Positions 53,712 to 61,336 are shown, counted from the first letter of the stretch. The stretch is 64,000 bases of DNA from Candidatus Neomicrothrix sp. UBA2974 (GCA_002348705.1 DEAU01000039.1:109708-173707), one strand, 5' to 3'. The notes: generated from the letters alone by a model not told the origin. Numbers and translations are program-made.

Positions 53712-55285
53712 AGTGGTCTTCGTGGAGTCAGATCGGGCTGGGGAGTCGACCCCTGATCCGGACGGCCCAATCTCTGGAGCGAACCGGTGAGACAGTTGTC
53801 ACTAAGGTTGTTTCGCTGCGGCGACGCCTCGACATCCGAATGCTTCGCTGGCAGGCCCGGCTGGATTCCAAGACTGGCGATCGGATAATTCCCTGGCTGA
53901 CCGCTTTAGTTCTAACTGTTTTGCTGTCGCTTCTGGGGTTGGCTCGCAGTCGAGACCTTGGAATCGGTCCTGATATTGGCCACTACCTCCAGGCAGCTCA
54001 CCTCATGGACCGGGGATTCGACCCGGTGGTGACTGACCTAGGTCACAACATTTTTGCTGATCAGGCGGCTTGGATCTTCTGGCCGATCGCTTGGACGCTT
54101 CGTGTCCTGCCAGCGGCTGCAACCCTGATTGTGCTCCAATCCTTTGTACTTGCGCTCGCGGTGGTGCCGATCTGGCGCATCGCGCGCGGTCCAGCAAATC
54201 TCCGCATCGGCGCCGCTTCGGCCCTTGTAGCTGCCTATGCCCTGCACCCGTCGGTCCACGATCTGAATCTTGCGGGGTTTCATCCAGAGGCAGTGGCTAT
54301 TCCCGCACTGATGGCTGCCTACCTAATGGCACACTCAGCTCGCTGGTGGTGGGTTGCCACTCTTTGCGCAGTTGTGGTGGCAAGTCGAGCTGACCTCGGT
54401 TTGGCAGTGGCGGCCCTGGGCATGGTCCTCGTAGGTGAGAATCGACGCACTGAAGGATGGTCGTTGGCCACCGTTGGCACAATCTGGTTCTTAGTCATGG
54501 CCTTTGTTATCCAGCCGATTCTCGGGGGCGGCGACTACCCGCATCTGATCGCATTCGTCGCCTACGGGGACGGTCCGCTGACGATTCTTCTAGGCATGTT
54601 TGCGGATCCCTTTGGCCTTCTTGGCGATGTCCTGGCGCGAGACGGCTTTGACAAGGTTCTACTCCTTCTGGCTCCGGTGCTCTTCCTTCCCTTGGTTCGA
54701 CCCCGGTACCTGCTGCCGGTCTTGCCACTGATTGTTCTCTACCTGGTAGCCGACGTGGACGACGACAGTTTTGGGAACCCACAGCAGGATGTGGCCGCGT
54801 TGGCCTTTGTCTTTATTGCTGCCACATATGCGCTGATGCGGATCGGCACCGAGGGCGTGAGTCGGATTCATGTCGATCGACGGGTGCTGATGGTGCTGGT
54901 ACTAACCGCCACCGTTTTCTTTGTCCGTGATGCAGAGTCGTCGCCATATGAGGATCCGTGGGCCTGGGGACGGAGGTCACCGGCGGACGTAGCGCGGGTT
55001 TCAGCGTCAATATTGGTTGGTGATGATGCGCGAGTAATGGTCTCGCCTGAGGTCTACCCGTTGGTAGCTGACCGACATGACGCCCACGTGATGCGGTTGG
55101 ATCGGGGATCGCTGCCTGGCCTCGACTGGGCAAATCGAATAGACGCCGTAGTGCTCGACGTCGACTCGCTCGGGTGGACGGCTCCTGAGGCGCGGATGTT
55201 TGAGAGTCGGCTGATCAATATGCAATACCGAAAGCGTTTTGACCTCGATGGGGTTCGGCTATGGACACTGCGGCCCGGAGCCTGA
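53708..55285 (+). CDS. DUF2079-family polytopic membrane protein
   Basis: A 525-residue membrane protein of the DUF2079 family, distant relatives of GT-C glycosyltransferases. Many hydrophobic helices are visible (IIPWLTALVLTVLLSLLGLA, LRVLPAAATLIVLQSFVLAL, FIAATYALMRIG and others). DIGHYLQAAHLMDRGFDP lies in the first loop and FHPEAVAIPALMAAYL in the middle, both typical. The C-terminal 80 or so residues are soluble. The GTG at 53708 overlaps the SRAP stop; earlier starts (53687, 53705) are possible. The sugar donor and acceptor are unknown. Confidence 0.82.
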   Translation: MKWSSWSQIGLGSRPLIRTAQSLERTGETVVTKVVSLRRRLDIRMLRWQARLDSKTGDRIIPWLTALVLTVLLSLLGLARSRDLGIGPDIGHYLQAAHLMDRGFDPVVTDLGHNIFADQAAWIFWPIAWTLRVLPAAATLIVLQSFVLALAVVPIWRIARGPANLRIGAASALVAAYALHPSVHDLNLAGFHPEAVAIPALMAAYLMAHSARWWWVATLCAVVVASRADLGLAVAALGMVLVGENRRTEGWSLATVGTIWFLVMAFVIQPILGGGDYPHLIAFVAYGDGPLTILLGMFADPFGLLGDVLARDGFDKVLLLLAPVLFLPLVRPRYLLPVLPLIVLYLVADVDDDSFGNPQQDVAALAFVFIAATYALMRIGTEGVSRIHVDRRVLMVLVLTATVFFVRDAESSPYEDPWAWGRRSPADVARVSASILVGDDARVMVSPEVYPLVADRHDAHVMRLDRGSLPGLDWANRIDAVVLDVDSLGWTAPEARMFESRLINMQYRKRFDLDGVRLWTLRPGA

Positions 55286-55308
55286 CGACGCTTTAGAGCG
55301 CCTGTATT

Positions 55309-55728
55309 TCAAGAAGCGACACCATGACCCATTTCGTCCAGCGCGTTCTTTAGTTCGCTGGCGACGTCATCTAGATCTGCTGGGTCAGATGAGGTGTCGG
55401 CATGAGCAAAGTCCAAGTGGCCCATGTGATCGATGGGAACGACATGGAGGTGGGCGTGAGGCACTTCGAAACCAGCGACCATTAGACCAATCCGTGCAGG
55501 AGAGAAGGCTGCCATCTGGGCGCGTCCGACGGTTTGGGCAACGATTGAGCAGTGGGTGGCCACCTCAACCGGAAGGTCCGTCCAATGGTCGATTTCAGTT
55601 ATCGGAATGACTAGAACGTGGCCTCGATTCAATGGGCGGATGTCGACCATCGCCACACAGATGTCGTCGCGCCAGATGATCCGGCCCGGGAGTTCTCCGT
55701 CAATGATTCGGGTAAATATCGAGGGCAA
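55309..55728 (-). CDS. HIT-family nucleotide hydrolase
   Basis: A 139-residue histidine-triad protein, probably cleaving adenosine 5'-phosphoramidates or dinucleoside polyphosphates. It begins PSIFTRIIDGELPGRIIWRD, which is the standard HIT N-terminus. The triad H-x-H-x-H is VPHAHLHVVPI. RPLNRGHVLVIP is the conserved middle. The start is taken as a TTG at 55728 preceded by GGGAGG; the frame runs on to 55935 but would overlap the divergent pgsA-like gene. Confidence 0.9.
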   Translation of the reverse strand: MPSIFTRIIDGELPGRIIWRDDICVAMVDIRPLNRGHVLVIPITEIDHWTDLPVEVATHCSIVAQTVGRAQMAAFSPARIGLMVAGFEVPHAHLHVVPIDHMGHLDFAHADTSSDPADLDDVASELKNALDEMGHGVAS

Positions 55729-55858
55729 GTCGGCCTCCCGTATTTCATTGGACCGGTTCCCGAACGGAGCCAGTGTTGCTAGGGATCGTAGGCTGCTGGC
55801 GATGGGGGGTGCGGCTGGCGGATCATTAGGTGACACGTCCAGTAGTGGGCATGAGGCC

Positions 55859-56449
55859 ATGCCGACAACACGTACTGGGTGGACAGGCCTTTGCACTTTT
55901 CCCAACCTGATAACGATGGTGCGTTTGGCCTGCATTCCATGGTTTCTGTGGCTCTTGATCGATCAGAATGATCGGACTTCAGCTGCATTACTGCTCGGTG
56001 CTCTTGGTGCTACCGACTGGGTGGACGGATGGATAGCGCGACGGTTCGATCAGGTTTCTGACATTGGCAAGGTTCTTGACCCGACGGCTGATCGGCTGCT
56101 GTTGGTGACCGCCCTGTTAGCGATTCTCGCCGATGGTTCCATTCCGATTTGGTTTGGCGTCACAGTGCTGGTGCGAGAGGCCCTGGTCGGGTTGGGAGCA
56201 ATTGTGTTGGCGGGTTTTGGTGCGCGTCGACTTGACGTGACATGGTGGGGCAAGACAGGCACCTTCGCCCTCCTTTGGTCGGTTCCGTGTTTCTTGGCTG
56301 GTGAATCGACTATCTCTGCCGCACAAGCTTTCACCGCTGGCGCGTGGATCTTCGGACTTCCGGGCTTGGCGATCTCTTGGTATGCGGCTTGGGGCTACGT
56401 GCCGGCCGCTCGGGTTGCCTTGCGAGAAGGCCGGGCATCGGCTGACTGA
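55859..56449 (+). CDS. CDP-alcohol phosphatidyltransferase (PgsA-like)
   Basis: Membrane enzyme (196 aa) of phospholipid synthesis; most likely phosphatidylglycerophosphate or related phosphatidyl synthase. The family signature D-G-x2-A-R-x8-G-x3-D-x3-D is DGWIARRFDQVSDIGKVLDP followed by TADR, and it is complete. FPNLITMVRLACIPWFLWLL begins the first helix pair. The ATG at 55859 is chosen; the frame extends upstream through the HIT region in shadow. In mycobacteria pgsA2 precedes the gcvH-garA region, the same order as here. Confidence 0.88.
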   Translation: MPTTRTGWTGLCTFPNLITMVRLACIPWFLWLLIDQNDRTSAALLLGALGATDWVDGWIARRFDQVSDIGKVLDPTADRLLLVTALLAILADGSIPIWFGVTVLVREALVGLGAIVLAGFGARRLDVTWWGKTGTFALLWSVPCFLAGESTISAAQAFTAGAWIFGLPGLAISWYAAWGYVPAARVALREGRASAD

Positions 56450-56511
56450 CGAAATTTGCGCTTGGTTGCCCGCAGGAGGTGTCCGTCGGGAAGTCTGAGG
56501 TCGACGCGCGG

Positions 56512-56524
56512 TAGTTTGGCGATC
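56512..56524 (+). promoter_or_regulatory. putative leaderless -10 element of gcvH
   Basis: TAGTTT is followed by 7 bases and the GTG at 56525. Confidence 0.4.
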
Positions 56525-56899
56525 GTGAACATCCCGGACGACCTTAAATACTCCTTCGACCACGAGTGGGTTCGAGACGTTGGAGGTGGTGTAGTTCAGG
56601 TTGGGATCACGGACTACGCGCAAGATGCTCTCGGAGATGTGGTCTTTGTGGAGCTCCCGACAGTGGGTACGTCGGTGGAAGCCAGGATGGTCTTTGGCGA
56701 GGTGGAATCGACGAAGTCGGTCTCGGAGCTCTTTGCGCCAGTCACCGGTGAGGTGGTAGCAGCTAATGAGGATCTAGAAACTGGCCCGGGTCGGATTAAT
56801 GAAGATCCCTATGGAGAGGGTTGGATTTGTGAGGTCCGGGTAATTGCTGAAGGAGACCTCATGGATGCAGACGCCTATCGACTCCTGATCGAAGGTTGA
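56525..56899 (+). CDS. gcvH: glycine cleavage system H protein
   Basis: Lipoyl carrier (124 aa) that shuttles the aminomethyl group between the P and T proteins. The lipoylated lysine is in FGEVESTKSVSELFAPVTGE. SFDHEWVRDVGG and VQVGITDYAQDALGDVVFVE (20 residues) are family hallmarks, and GRINEDPYGEGWICEV follows. The GTG at 56525 gives the typical N-terminus NIPDDLKYSFDHEW. The other glycine-cleavage genes are not in this window. Confidence 0.95.
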   Translation: MNIPDDLKYSFDHEWVRDVGGGVVQVGITDYAQDALGDVVFVELPTVGTSVEARMVFGEVESTKSVSELFAPVTGEVVAANEDLETGPGRINEDPYGEGWICEVRVIAEGDLMDADAYRLLIEG

Positions 56900-56902
56900 G
56901 CC

Positions 56903-56968
56903 GTGTCGACACCTTGCCCAGACTGCGGCCGCGCTGGCTCTGGTCGGAGTAGGTACTGCGAGGCGTGA
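56903..56968 (+). CDS. truncated zinc-ribbon reading frame ending in TGA, in frame with the FHA gene
   Basis: GTG at 56903, with AAGG about 8 bases upstream, opens a 21-residue frame: MSTPCPDCGRAG, SGRSRYCEA, then TGA. Cysteines 5, 8 and 19 are spaced as in a C-x2-C-x10-C-x2-C zinc ribbon, and the TGA stands at codon 22, exactly where the fourth cysteine should be. The next codon is Gly, as in the usual CxxCG. The frame continues open into the FHA gene at 56978. It may be a mutated zinc ribbon once fused to the FHA domain, a real short peptide, a sequencing error, or recoding. Confidence 0.4.
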   Translation: MSTPCPDCGRAGSGRSRYCEA

Positions 56969-56977
56969 GGAACTCAG

Positions 56978-57361
56978 ATGCCTGACATGGACGAGACGAC
57001 GGATTCCTACGATGTGGTCGAGGATCTTCCCCATAGCGCCGACAGGGAGCGTTTTCCAGCACAGTGCGGATTGTTTGTGGTCGAGTCAGGGCCAATGGCG
57101 GGCTCTCGGTACGGCCTCGAAGCGGGTTTGACGACGGTTGGTCGGCATGGCGATGCGGACATTCTCCTCGACGACGTAACGGTGTCGCGAAGACACGTAG
57201 AGGTTGAGCGGGTTGGTGACCGGTACACAGTTCGAGACGTCGGTTCGTTGAATGGGACATGGCTAAATGGCTCTCGTGTCGAACAAGGCGATCTCCGGGA
57301 TGGAGACGAGTTGCAGATAGGACGCTTCAAGCTCGTCTTCTTCCATGGCACGGCGGTCTGA
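56978..57361 (+). CDS. GarA-like forkhead-associated (FHA) protein
   Basis: A 127-residue FHA protein similar to GarA/OdhI, phospho-switches that regulate 2-oxoglutarate dehydrogenase and glutamate metabolism. The N-terminus contains DETTDSYD, resembling the ETT kinase target of GarA. The FHA fold follows: TTVGRHGDADILLDDVTVSR (20 residues), RHVEVERVG and RDVGSLNGTWLNGSRV, with the phosphothreonine-binding Gly-Arg, Ser-x2-His and Asn-Gly residues. The ATG has a GAGGA site 7 bases upstream. Gene order gcvH-garA-MerR-DUF151-MerR matches Mycobacterium Rv1826-Rv1830. Confidence 0.9.
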   Translation: MPDMDETTDSYDVVEDLPHSADRERFPAQCGLFVVESGPMAGSRYGLEAGLTTVGRHGDADILLDDVTVSRRHVEVERVGDRYTVRDVGSLNGTWLNGSRVEQGDLRDGDELQIGRFKLVFFHGTAV

Positions 57362-57417
57362 ACGCAGGTGTCGGATGGCGGGCGAGATTAGAAGCGGACT
57401 TCAGTCCGCCGATTGAG

Positions 57418-58104
57418 ATGAACATTGGTGAAGTTCTCCAGATCCTTGAGGAAGAGTTTCCCGACGTGACTGTGTCGAAGCTCCGGTATCTGGAGTCGCG
57501 AGGCCTAGTGCGCCCCGAGCGGTCACCAGCTGGTTATCGGCGGTATACCGACGCGGATGTATCCCGCCTGACTTGGGTGCTGCGCCAGCAGCGCGACCGC
57601 TTCCTCCCACTAAAGATCATCGCCGAGATCTTGGAAGACGGCTATATGGAAGACACAGAAGAAGGGGGCTCAGTTTCGGTACCGGCATTTCGTGAGCAGA
57701 TCGGCAGTCCTAGTTCGGGCTCGGTCAGCATGAGCCGCTCTGAGCTGGCCCGTATGGTTGGCCTGGGCGAGGAAGTTGTAGGTGAACTGGAACGGCTCGG
57801 TCTTATTGAGGGTCGGTCTGCTGGGCGCACGAGGGTATACGACGACGAGGACGTCCTAGTCGCTCGGGTGGCGGCCTGTTTCCTCGGTCACGGCCTTGAC
57901 GCGCGACACCTCCGAGGTTTTTTGGTGTCAGCCAAGCGGGAAGCGGGCCTTCTTGAACAGTTGCTTCATCCACTGGCTTTGGAACGTGGGAAAGGCGAAA
58001 TAGCAGTATCGGAGGTCCGTCGCCTGGTGGACGAGTTGCTCGATGCCGGGTCGGCCTTGCATGAGCTTCTAATTCGTCGCGAGCTCAGAGGTCTAGGGCG
58101 GTGA
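57418..58104 (+). CDS. MerR-family regulator (Rv1828-like)
   Basis: A 228-residue regulator. The N-terminal winged helix MerR domain includes NIGEVLQILEEEFPDVTVSK (20 residues), LRYLESRGLVRPERSPAGYR and RYTDADVSRL. The C-terminal half has a second helix-turn-helix-like domain (SRSELARMVGLGEEVVGELE, RTRVYDDEDVLVARVA), as in Rv1828. No metal-binding cysteines are seen. The exact start is uncertain; ATG 57418 gives the core domain, and in-frame upstream codons exist. It overlaps the HPRT-like gene (GTGA). Confidence 0.87.
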   Translation: MNIGEVLQILEEEFPDVTVSKLRYLESRGLVRPERSPAGYRRYTDADVSRLTWVLRQQRDRFLPLKIIAEILEDGYMEDTEEGGSVSVPAFREQIGSPSSGSVSMSRSELARMVGLGEEVVGELERLGLIEGRSAGRTRVYDDEDVLVARVAACFLGHGLDARHLRGFLVSAKREAGLLEQLLHPLALERGKGEIAVSEVRRLVDELLDAGSALHELLIRRELRGLGR

Positions 58105-58679
58105 AGGCCATGACGTTGCACCGCTCCTCAGCGGAGATCGACGACCGAGTGGCTGGCCTTGCTCAAGATCTTGCCGCTTGGGTTGATGAACGAACCGTGG
58201 TGGTAGGGGTGCTGAAGGGCTGCCTACCTTTCTTGGCCGATCTGACTCGGCGATTCGAAGTCCCCGTCGAAATTGACTTCCTTGCCCTTAGCTCCTTTGC
58301 TCCCGACAGTGGTCGGGTCCGACTAACCAATGATCTACGGATCGACGTGGGGGGTCGATCGGTGCTGCTGGTAGAGGGCGTTGTCGACACCGGTTTCCGG
58401 CTCGACTACTTGCGGCGGCATCTGGTTTCCCATGGGGCGGAAGAGATTCGCACGTGCACCCTTTTTGACCGAACCGACCGGAGGGTCTTGCCCATGGAGA
58501 TTGAGTATGTGGGTTTCCCAACTGAAGCGTCCTATCTCGTCGGCTACGGGTTGGACCACCGGGGATACTTTCGGAACCTCTCGGCGGTGATCGAGGTTGA
58601 TTTATCCGAACTCAACAAAGGCGGACCGGAATTCATCGAAGAGGTCTGCAACGTCGGCCGATCCGGGGTATCGAACTAG
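58101..58679 (+). CDS. hypoxanthine phosphoribosyltransferase-like protein with altered active site
   Basis: Belongs to the PRTase family (192 aa) and resembles hypoxanthine-guanine phosphoribosyltransferases: VVGVLKGCLPFLADLTRRF, VEIDFLALSSFAPDSGRVR, and YLVGYGLDHRGYFRNLSAV. In the PRPP loop VLLVEGVVDTGF the second acidic residue of the usual VEDIxDTG is Gly. The lysine of the LDKPxRR segment is missing (LFDRTDRRV). It may therefore be a weak enzyme or a binding/regulatory protein. It is coupled to the MerR gene by GTGA and has no counterpart between Rv1828 and Rv1829 in mycobacteria. Confidence 0.8.
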   Translation: MKAMTLHRSSAEIDDRVAGLAQDLAAWVDERTVVVGVLKGCLPFLADLTRRFEVPVEIDFLALSSFAPDSGRVRLTNDLRIDVGGRSVLLVEGVVDTGFRLDYLRRHLVSHGAEEIRTCTLFDRTDRRVLPMEIEYVGFPTEASYLVGYGLDHRGYFRNLSAVIEVDLSELNKGGPEFIEEVCNVGRSGVSN

Positions 58680-58748
58680 GGTCAACTTTGTGCAGTCGGA
58701 CTCCAGCGCCCCGATCACCAACCTCTTCACCCTTGAGGGGAAACGACC

Positions 58749-59249
58749 GTGATTGCCATGGAGGTTGTTGGTGTCCAAGAGGTCCTGCCCTCGGACACGC
58801 CGGTGGTGATCCTGCGCGAGGTAGATGGCGAACGGATTCTTCCAATATTCATCGGACTTCCAGAGGCCAAGGCGATTGCTTTGGCTTTGGCAGGACAAGA
58901 GCCACCCCGGCCCATGACCCATGACCTCATGTCGCTTTTTTTGGAGACCTTCTCGGTCTCGGTTGAACAGGTGTTGGTCACTGACCTCCGAGAACGTACT
59001 TTCTTTGCTGAGCTCACCTTGCGAGGTCCAGCGGGCGTTGAGGTTATGTCGGCTAGGCCGTCCGACGCCATTGCACTAGCCGTTCGCAACGGTGCTCCGG
59101 TCTTTGTTGCAGAAGAAGTGCTAGATGATGCCGGCTTCGTCGCTCCGCCGCCGACTACGGAGGAGTCGGGCGGTCCTGGTGCTGAAGCGCAACTGCAGGA
59201 GTTCCGGGCCTTTCTGGAGTCTGTCCAGCCCGAGGATTTTGATAGCTAA
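58749..59249 (+). CDS. DUF151/bifunctional nuclease family protein (Rv1829-like)
   Basis: A 166-residue protein of the bifunctional nuclease (DUF151) family. VVILREVDGERILPIFIGLP, EAKAIALALAGQEPPRPMTH and DLMSLFLETFSV are conserved, as is MSARPSDAIALAVRNGAPVF (20 residues). The GTG start has a GAGGGG site just upstream. In mycobacteria the homologue lies between Rv1828 and Rv1830, as here. Plant relatives show nuclease activity; the bacterial role is unclear. Confidence 0.88.
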   Translation: MIAMEVVGVQEVLPSDTPVVILREVDGERILPIFIGLPEAKAIALALAGQEPPRPMTHDLMSLFLETFSVSVEQVLVTDLRERTFFAELTLRGPAGVEVMSARPSDAIALAVRNGAPVFVAEEVLDDAGFVAPPPTTEESGGPGAEAQLQEFRAFLESVQPEDFDS

Positions 59250-59280
59250 CAGGTTTTGCCAGCCTGTATAGGTTCCTTGT

Positions 59281-59322
59281 ATATCTCGCGGAAAGCGCGA
59301 AATATCTCACTCTAAGCGCGAA
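59281..59322 (+). repeat. 21-bp tandem direct repeat upstream of the second MerR gene
   Basis: Two 21-base units start at 59281 and 59302, sharing ATATCTC at the front and AAGCGCGAA at the end (59293-59301 and 59314-59322). The 21-base period equals two helix turns, so a protein would bind the same DNA face twice. They lie directly upstream of the -35 at 59327. Confidence 0.75.
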
Positions 59323-59326
59323 ATCG

Positions 59327-59355
59327 TTGACGAAGAAGTGCTGGCTCTCTACGCT
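59327..59355 (+). promoter_or_regulatory. sigma-70-type promoter of the second MerR gene
   Basis: TTGACG (59327-59332), a 17-base spacer and TACGCT (59350-59355) make a good actinobacterial housekeeping promoter. The leader of about 56 bases has GGAGG before the ATG at 59418. Confidence 0.65.
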
Positions 59356-59417
59356 GTATCGAGTAACAGGGCTGTAGTTCCACTATTGGAACTCGCCCAC
59401 ACTGGAGGGACGTCCCA

Positions 59418-59918
59418 ATGGACAACGAATCGATCAAACTCGGCGAGGCGACGGACGTTGGCTTCTCGGGGAAGAAGGCAGCAGAGATAGTAGGAATCAC
59501 CTACCGTCAATTGGACTACTGGGCGCGAACTGACCTAGTTAAGCCGTCACTTGCCAAAGCTCACGGGAGCGGAAGTCGCCGACGCTATTCCTATCGAGAC
59601 CTGTTGGAACTGCGGGCCGTTAAGTCGCTGCTGGACGCCGGTATCCGTCTCGGGTTGGTTCGAGAAGTTTTTACTTATCTGGCCGAACACCTGGACGAAG
59701 ACGTTACGCAAGTGAATCTGGTCATCCGAGGTTCATCGGTCATGGTCCGCGCCGGTGAAGAGGAGATCGTCGATTTGCTCCGGCACGGACAGGGCGTATT
59801 GAACATCCTCCCGCTCGCTGGCGTAAAGGACGAAGTGGACGCCGCCATCGTTGAGCTTTATCCCCAGGATCGGGATTTGGTGAGGGACACGCGCCGGGCC
59901 CGAGCAATCGGGGAGTAG
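59418..59918 (+). CDS. MerR-family regulator (Rv1830-like)
   Basis: A 166-residue regulator. The MerR helix-turn-helix is FSGKKAAEIVGITYRQLDYW (20 residues), LVKPSLAKAHGSGSRRRYSY and RDLLELRAVKSLLDAGIRLG. The C-terminal part (VIRGSSVMVRAGEEEIVDLL, GQGVLNILPLAGVKDEVDAA) matches the Rv1830/ResR type. In Mycobacterium that protein affects cell division and antibiotic recovery; whether this applies here is unknown. It has its own promoter with upstream 21-bp repeats, suggesting tight regulation, perhaps autoregulation. Confidence 0.88.
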   Translation: MDNESIKLGEATDVGFSGKKAAEIVGITYRQLDYWARTDLVKPSLAKAHGSGSRRRYSYRDLLELRAVKSLLDAGIRLGLVREVFTYLAEHLDEDVTQVNLVIRGSSVMVRAGEEEIVDLLRHGQGVLNILPLAGVKDEVDAAIVELYPQDRDLVRDTRRARAIGE

Positions 59919-59987
59919 AAGAATTCTGGCTGCGAACGGGGTCGCTGTGGCCCTCGCTCCTCGAAGTTCTCGAGGCCGGAGAACCTT

Positions 59988-60338
59988 TTGAACGTTCGTC
60001 CGTTACGGCTTGACCCGCCCGATGTCGACCCGATCTTTTCTCATGATTCCGAGCGACAGGTGGCGGACCTACTCGACTTCTACGAAATCGCTTGGGAGTA
60101 TGAGCCCCGCACCTTCGTGTTGGAGGCTGACCGAGATGGCAACCCGACCACAGCGTTTACTCCGGACTTCTATCTCCCTGAGCATGACCTCTATCTCGAG
60201 GTGACCACGCTGCGGCAGTCATTGGTGACTCGGAAAAACCGCAAAGTTCGCATGCTTCGCGAACGTCATCCTGGAATACGAGTTCGCATTCTGTACAGGA
60301 GTGATCTCGATCGACTTCTGGTTACCCACGCTGCCTGA
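59988..60338 (+). CDS. small nuclease-fold protein, function unknown
   Basis: A 116-residue protein resembling small restriction-endonuclease-like (PD-D/ExK) proteins. FTPDFYLPEHDLYLEVTT gives the Asp and Glu of the motif, but Thr takes the place of the usual Lys in E-x-K; a lysine could come from RKNRKVRML. The N-terminal SERQVADLLDFYEIAWEYEP is typical of such families. The start is TTG at 59988. Activity is uncertain. Confidence 0.65.
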   Translation: MNVRPLRLDPPDVDPIFSHDSERQVADLLDFYEIAWEYEPRTFVLEADRDGNPTTAFTPDFYLPEHDLYLEVTTLRQSLVTRKNRKVRMLRERHPGIRVRILYRSDLDRLLVTHAA

Positions 60339-60450
60339 ACTATGAGTCTCGACTTCACTGGGTGGTTGCCTGGCAAGAAGTTCAAGAAAGTGAACTACCC
60401 GCAAGAGGCAAGCCGATCCTGAGCTCTCCGCTCGCGTGTAGTGCCGATGG

Positions 60451-61251
60451 TTAGTTGACTAGGTCGGGTTGTTCGCGCAGGATTTGGTCGAACAGCGGTT
60501 GAGCGCTGAACCAACTAGCGAAATTTCCAGCTACCTGACGGTGTGTTGCGGCTGCGGTTTCTTCATCCATTAGTACCGGGGTGCCAGCCGCTTCCGCTAG
60601 CAGTTGGGCTTGACAGCTGCGTTCCATGGTCACGAATAGCCATGTGGCAGCGTCGACACTTCCACCGACGGTCAAAAGACCATGGTTCCGAAGGATGGCG
60701 GCGCTTTTGTCGCCAAGTGTGTAGGCGATCCGCTTGCCCTCTTCGGGGTCGTTAACCACTCCCGTATAGTCGTCGAACAACACGTGGTCGCCGTGGAAGA
60801 CACAAGAATCCTGGGTGATTGGATCGAGGAGGCGACCCAGCGACGACCATGCTTTACCGTGGAGCGAGTGTGAGTGGGCAGCCGCTACAACATCGGGTCG
60901 GGCCATGTGTAGTTCAGAGTGGATTGCAAATGCAGCCTGGTTTACCGCGTAATCACCTTGGATGACTTGGCCAGTGTGGTTGACCAATAGCAGGTCCGAG
61001 ACGCTGATGTGGCTGAACGGTAGGCCGAAGGGGTTGACCCAGAAGCAGGCATCGTGTTCGGGATCTCGAACTGTTATGTGTCCAGCCACCCCCTCCGAGA
61101 AGCCAAATTTGCCGAAAATCCGAAAGGCGGCGGCGAGACGCTGTTTGCGATGACGCCTCTCCGACGCGATGTCCTTGAACTCCGGTATGTCGTAGGGAAT
61201 TGGCTTGTCGGCGAAAGTTGGTGAGTTGCTCCGTGTATTCCCCCCGGCCAT
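60451..61251 (-). CDS. class II aldolase/adducin family protein
   Basis: A 266-residue zinc-dependent aldolase-fold protein. RIFGKFGFSEGVAGHITVRD, HSELHMARPDVVAAAHSHSL and HGKAW carry the zinc-binding His-x-His, and ILRNHGLLTVGGSVDAATWL (20 residues) supplies a further His. Many members with this length are uncharacterised or act on sugar phosphates or degrade ketones. A GGGAGG site lies 5 bases before the ATG. No sugar catabolism gene is adjacent, so the substrate is unknown. Confidence 0.85.
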   Translation of the reverse strand: MAGGNTRSNSPTFADKPIPYDIPEFKDIASERRHRKQRLAAAFRIFGKFGFSEGVAGHITVRDPEHDACFWVNPFGLPFSHISVSDLLLVNHTGQVIQGDYAVNQAAFAIHSELHMARPDVVAAAHSHSLHGKAWSSLGRLLDPITQDSCVFHGDHVLFDDYTGVVNDPEEGKRIAYTLGDKSAAILRNHGLLTVGGSVDAATWLFVTMERSCQAQLLAEAAGTPVLMDEETAAATHRQVAGNFASWFSAQPLFDQILREQPDLVN

Positions 61252-61336
61252 GGCATCCTCCCTTACCTTGCCAAAGTCTAGTTAGCGACCGAATCTGGGG
61301 CAGAACTGGACCGACCTCCAGGACCAGAGAGGGGAG

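Noticed and set aside
56966..57010. Bacterial SECIS element after the TGA upstream of the FHA gene
   Set aside because: Only a 4-bp stem (TCAG/CTGA) lies close to the TGA; this is too short and wrongly spaced for a convincing SECIS, so selenocysteine is kept only as one hypothesis.
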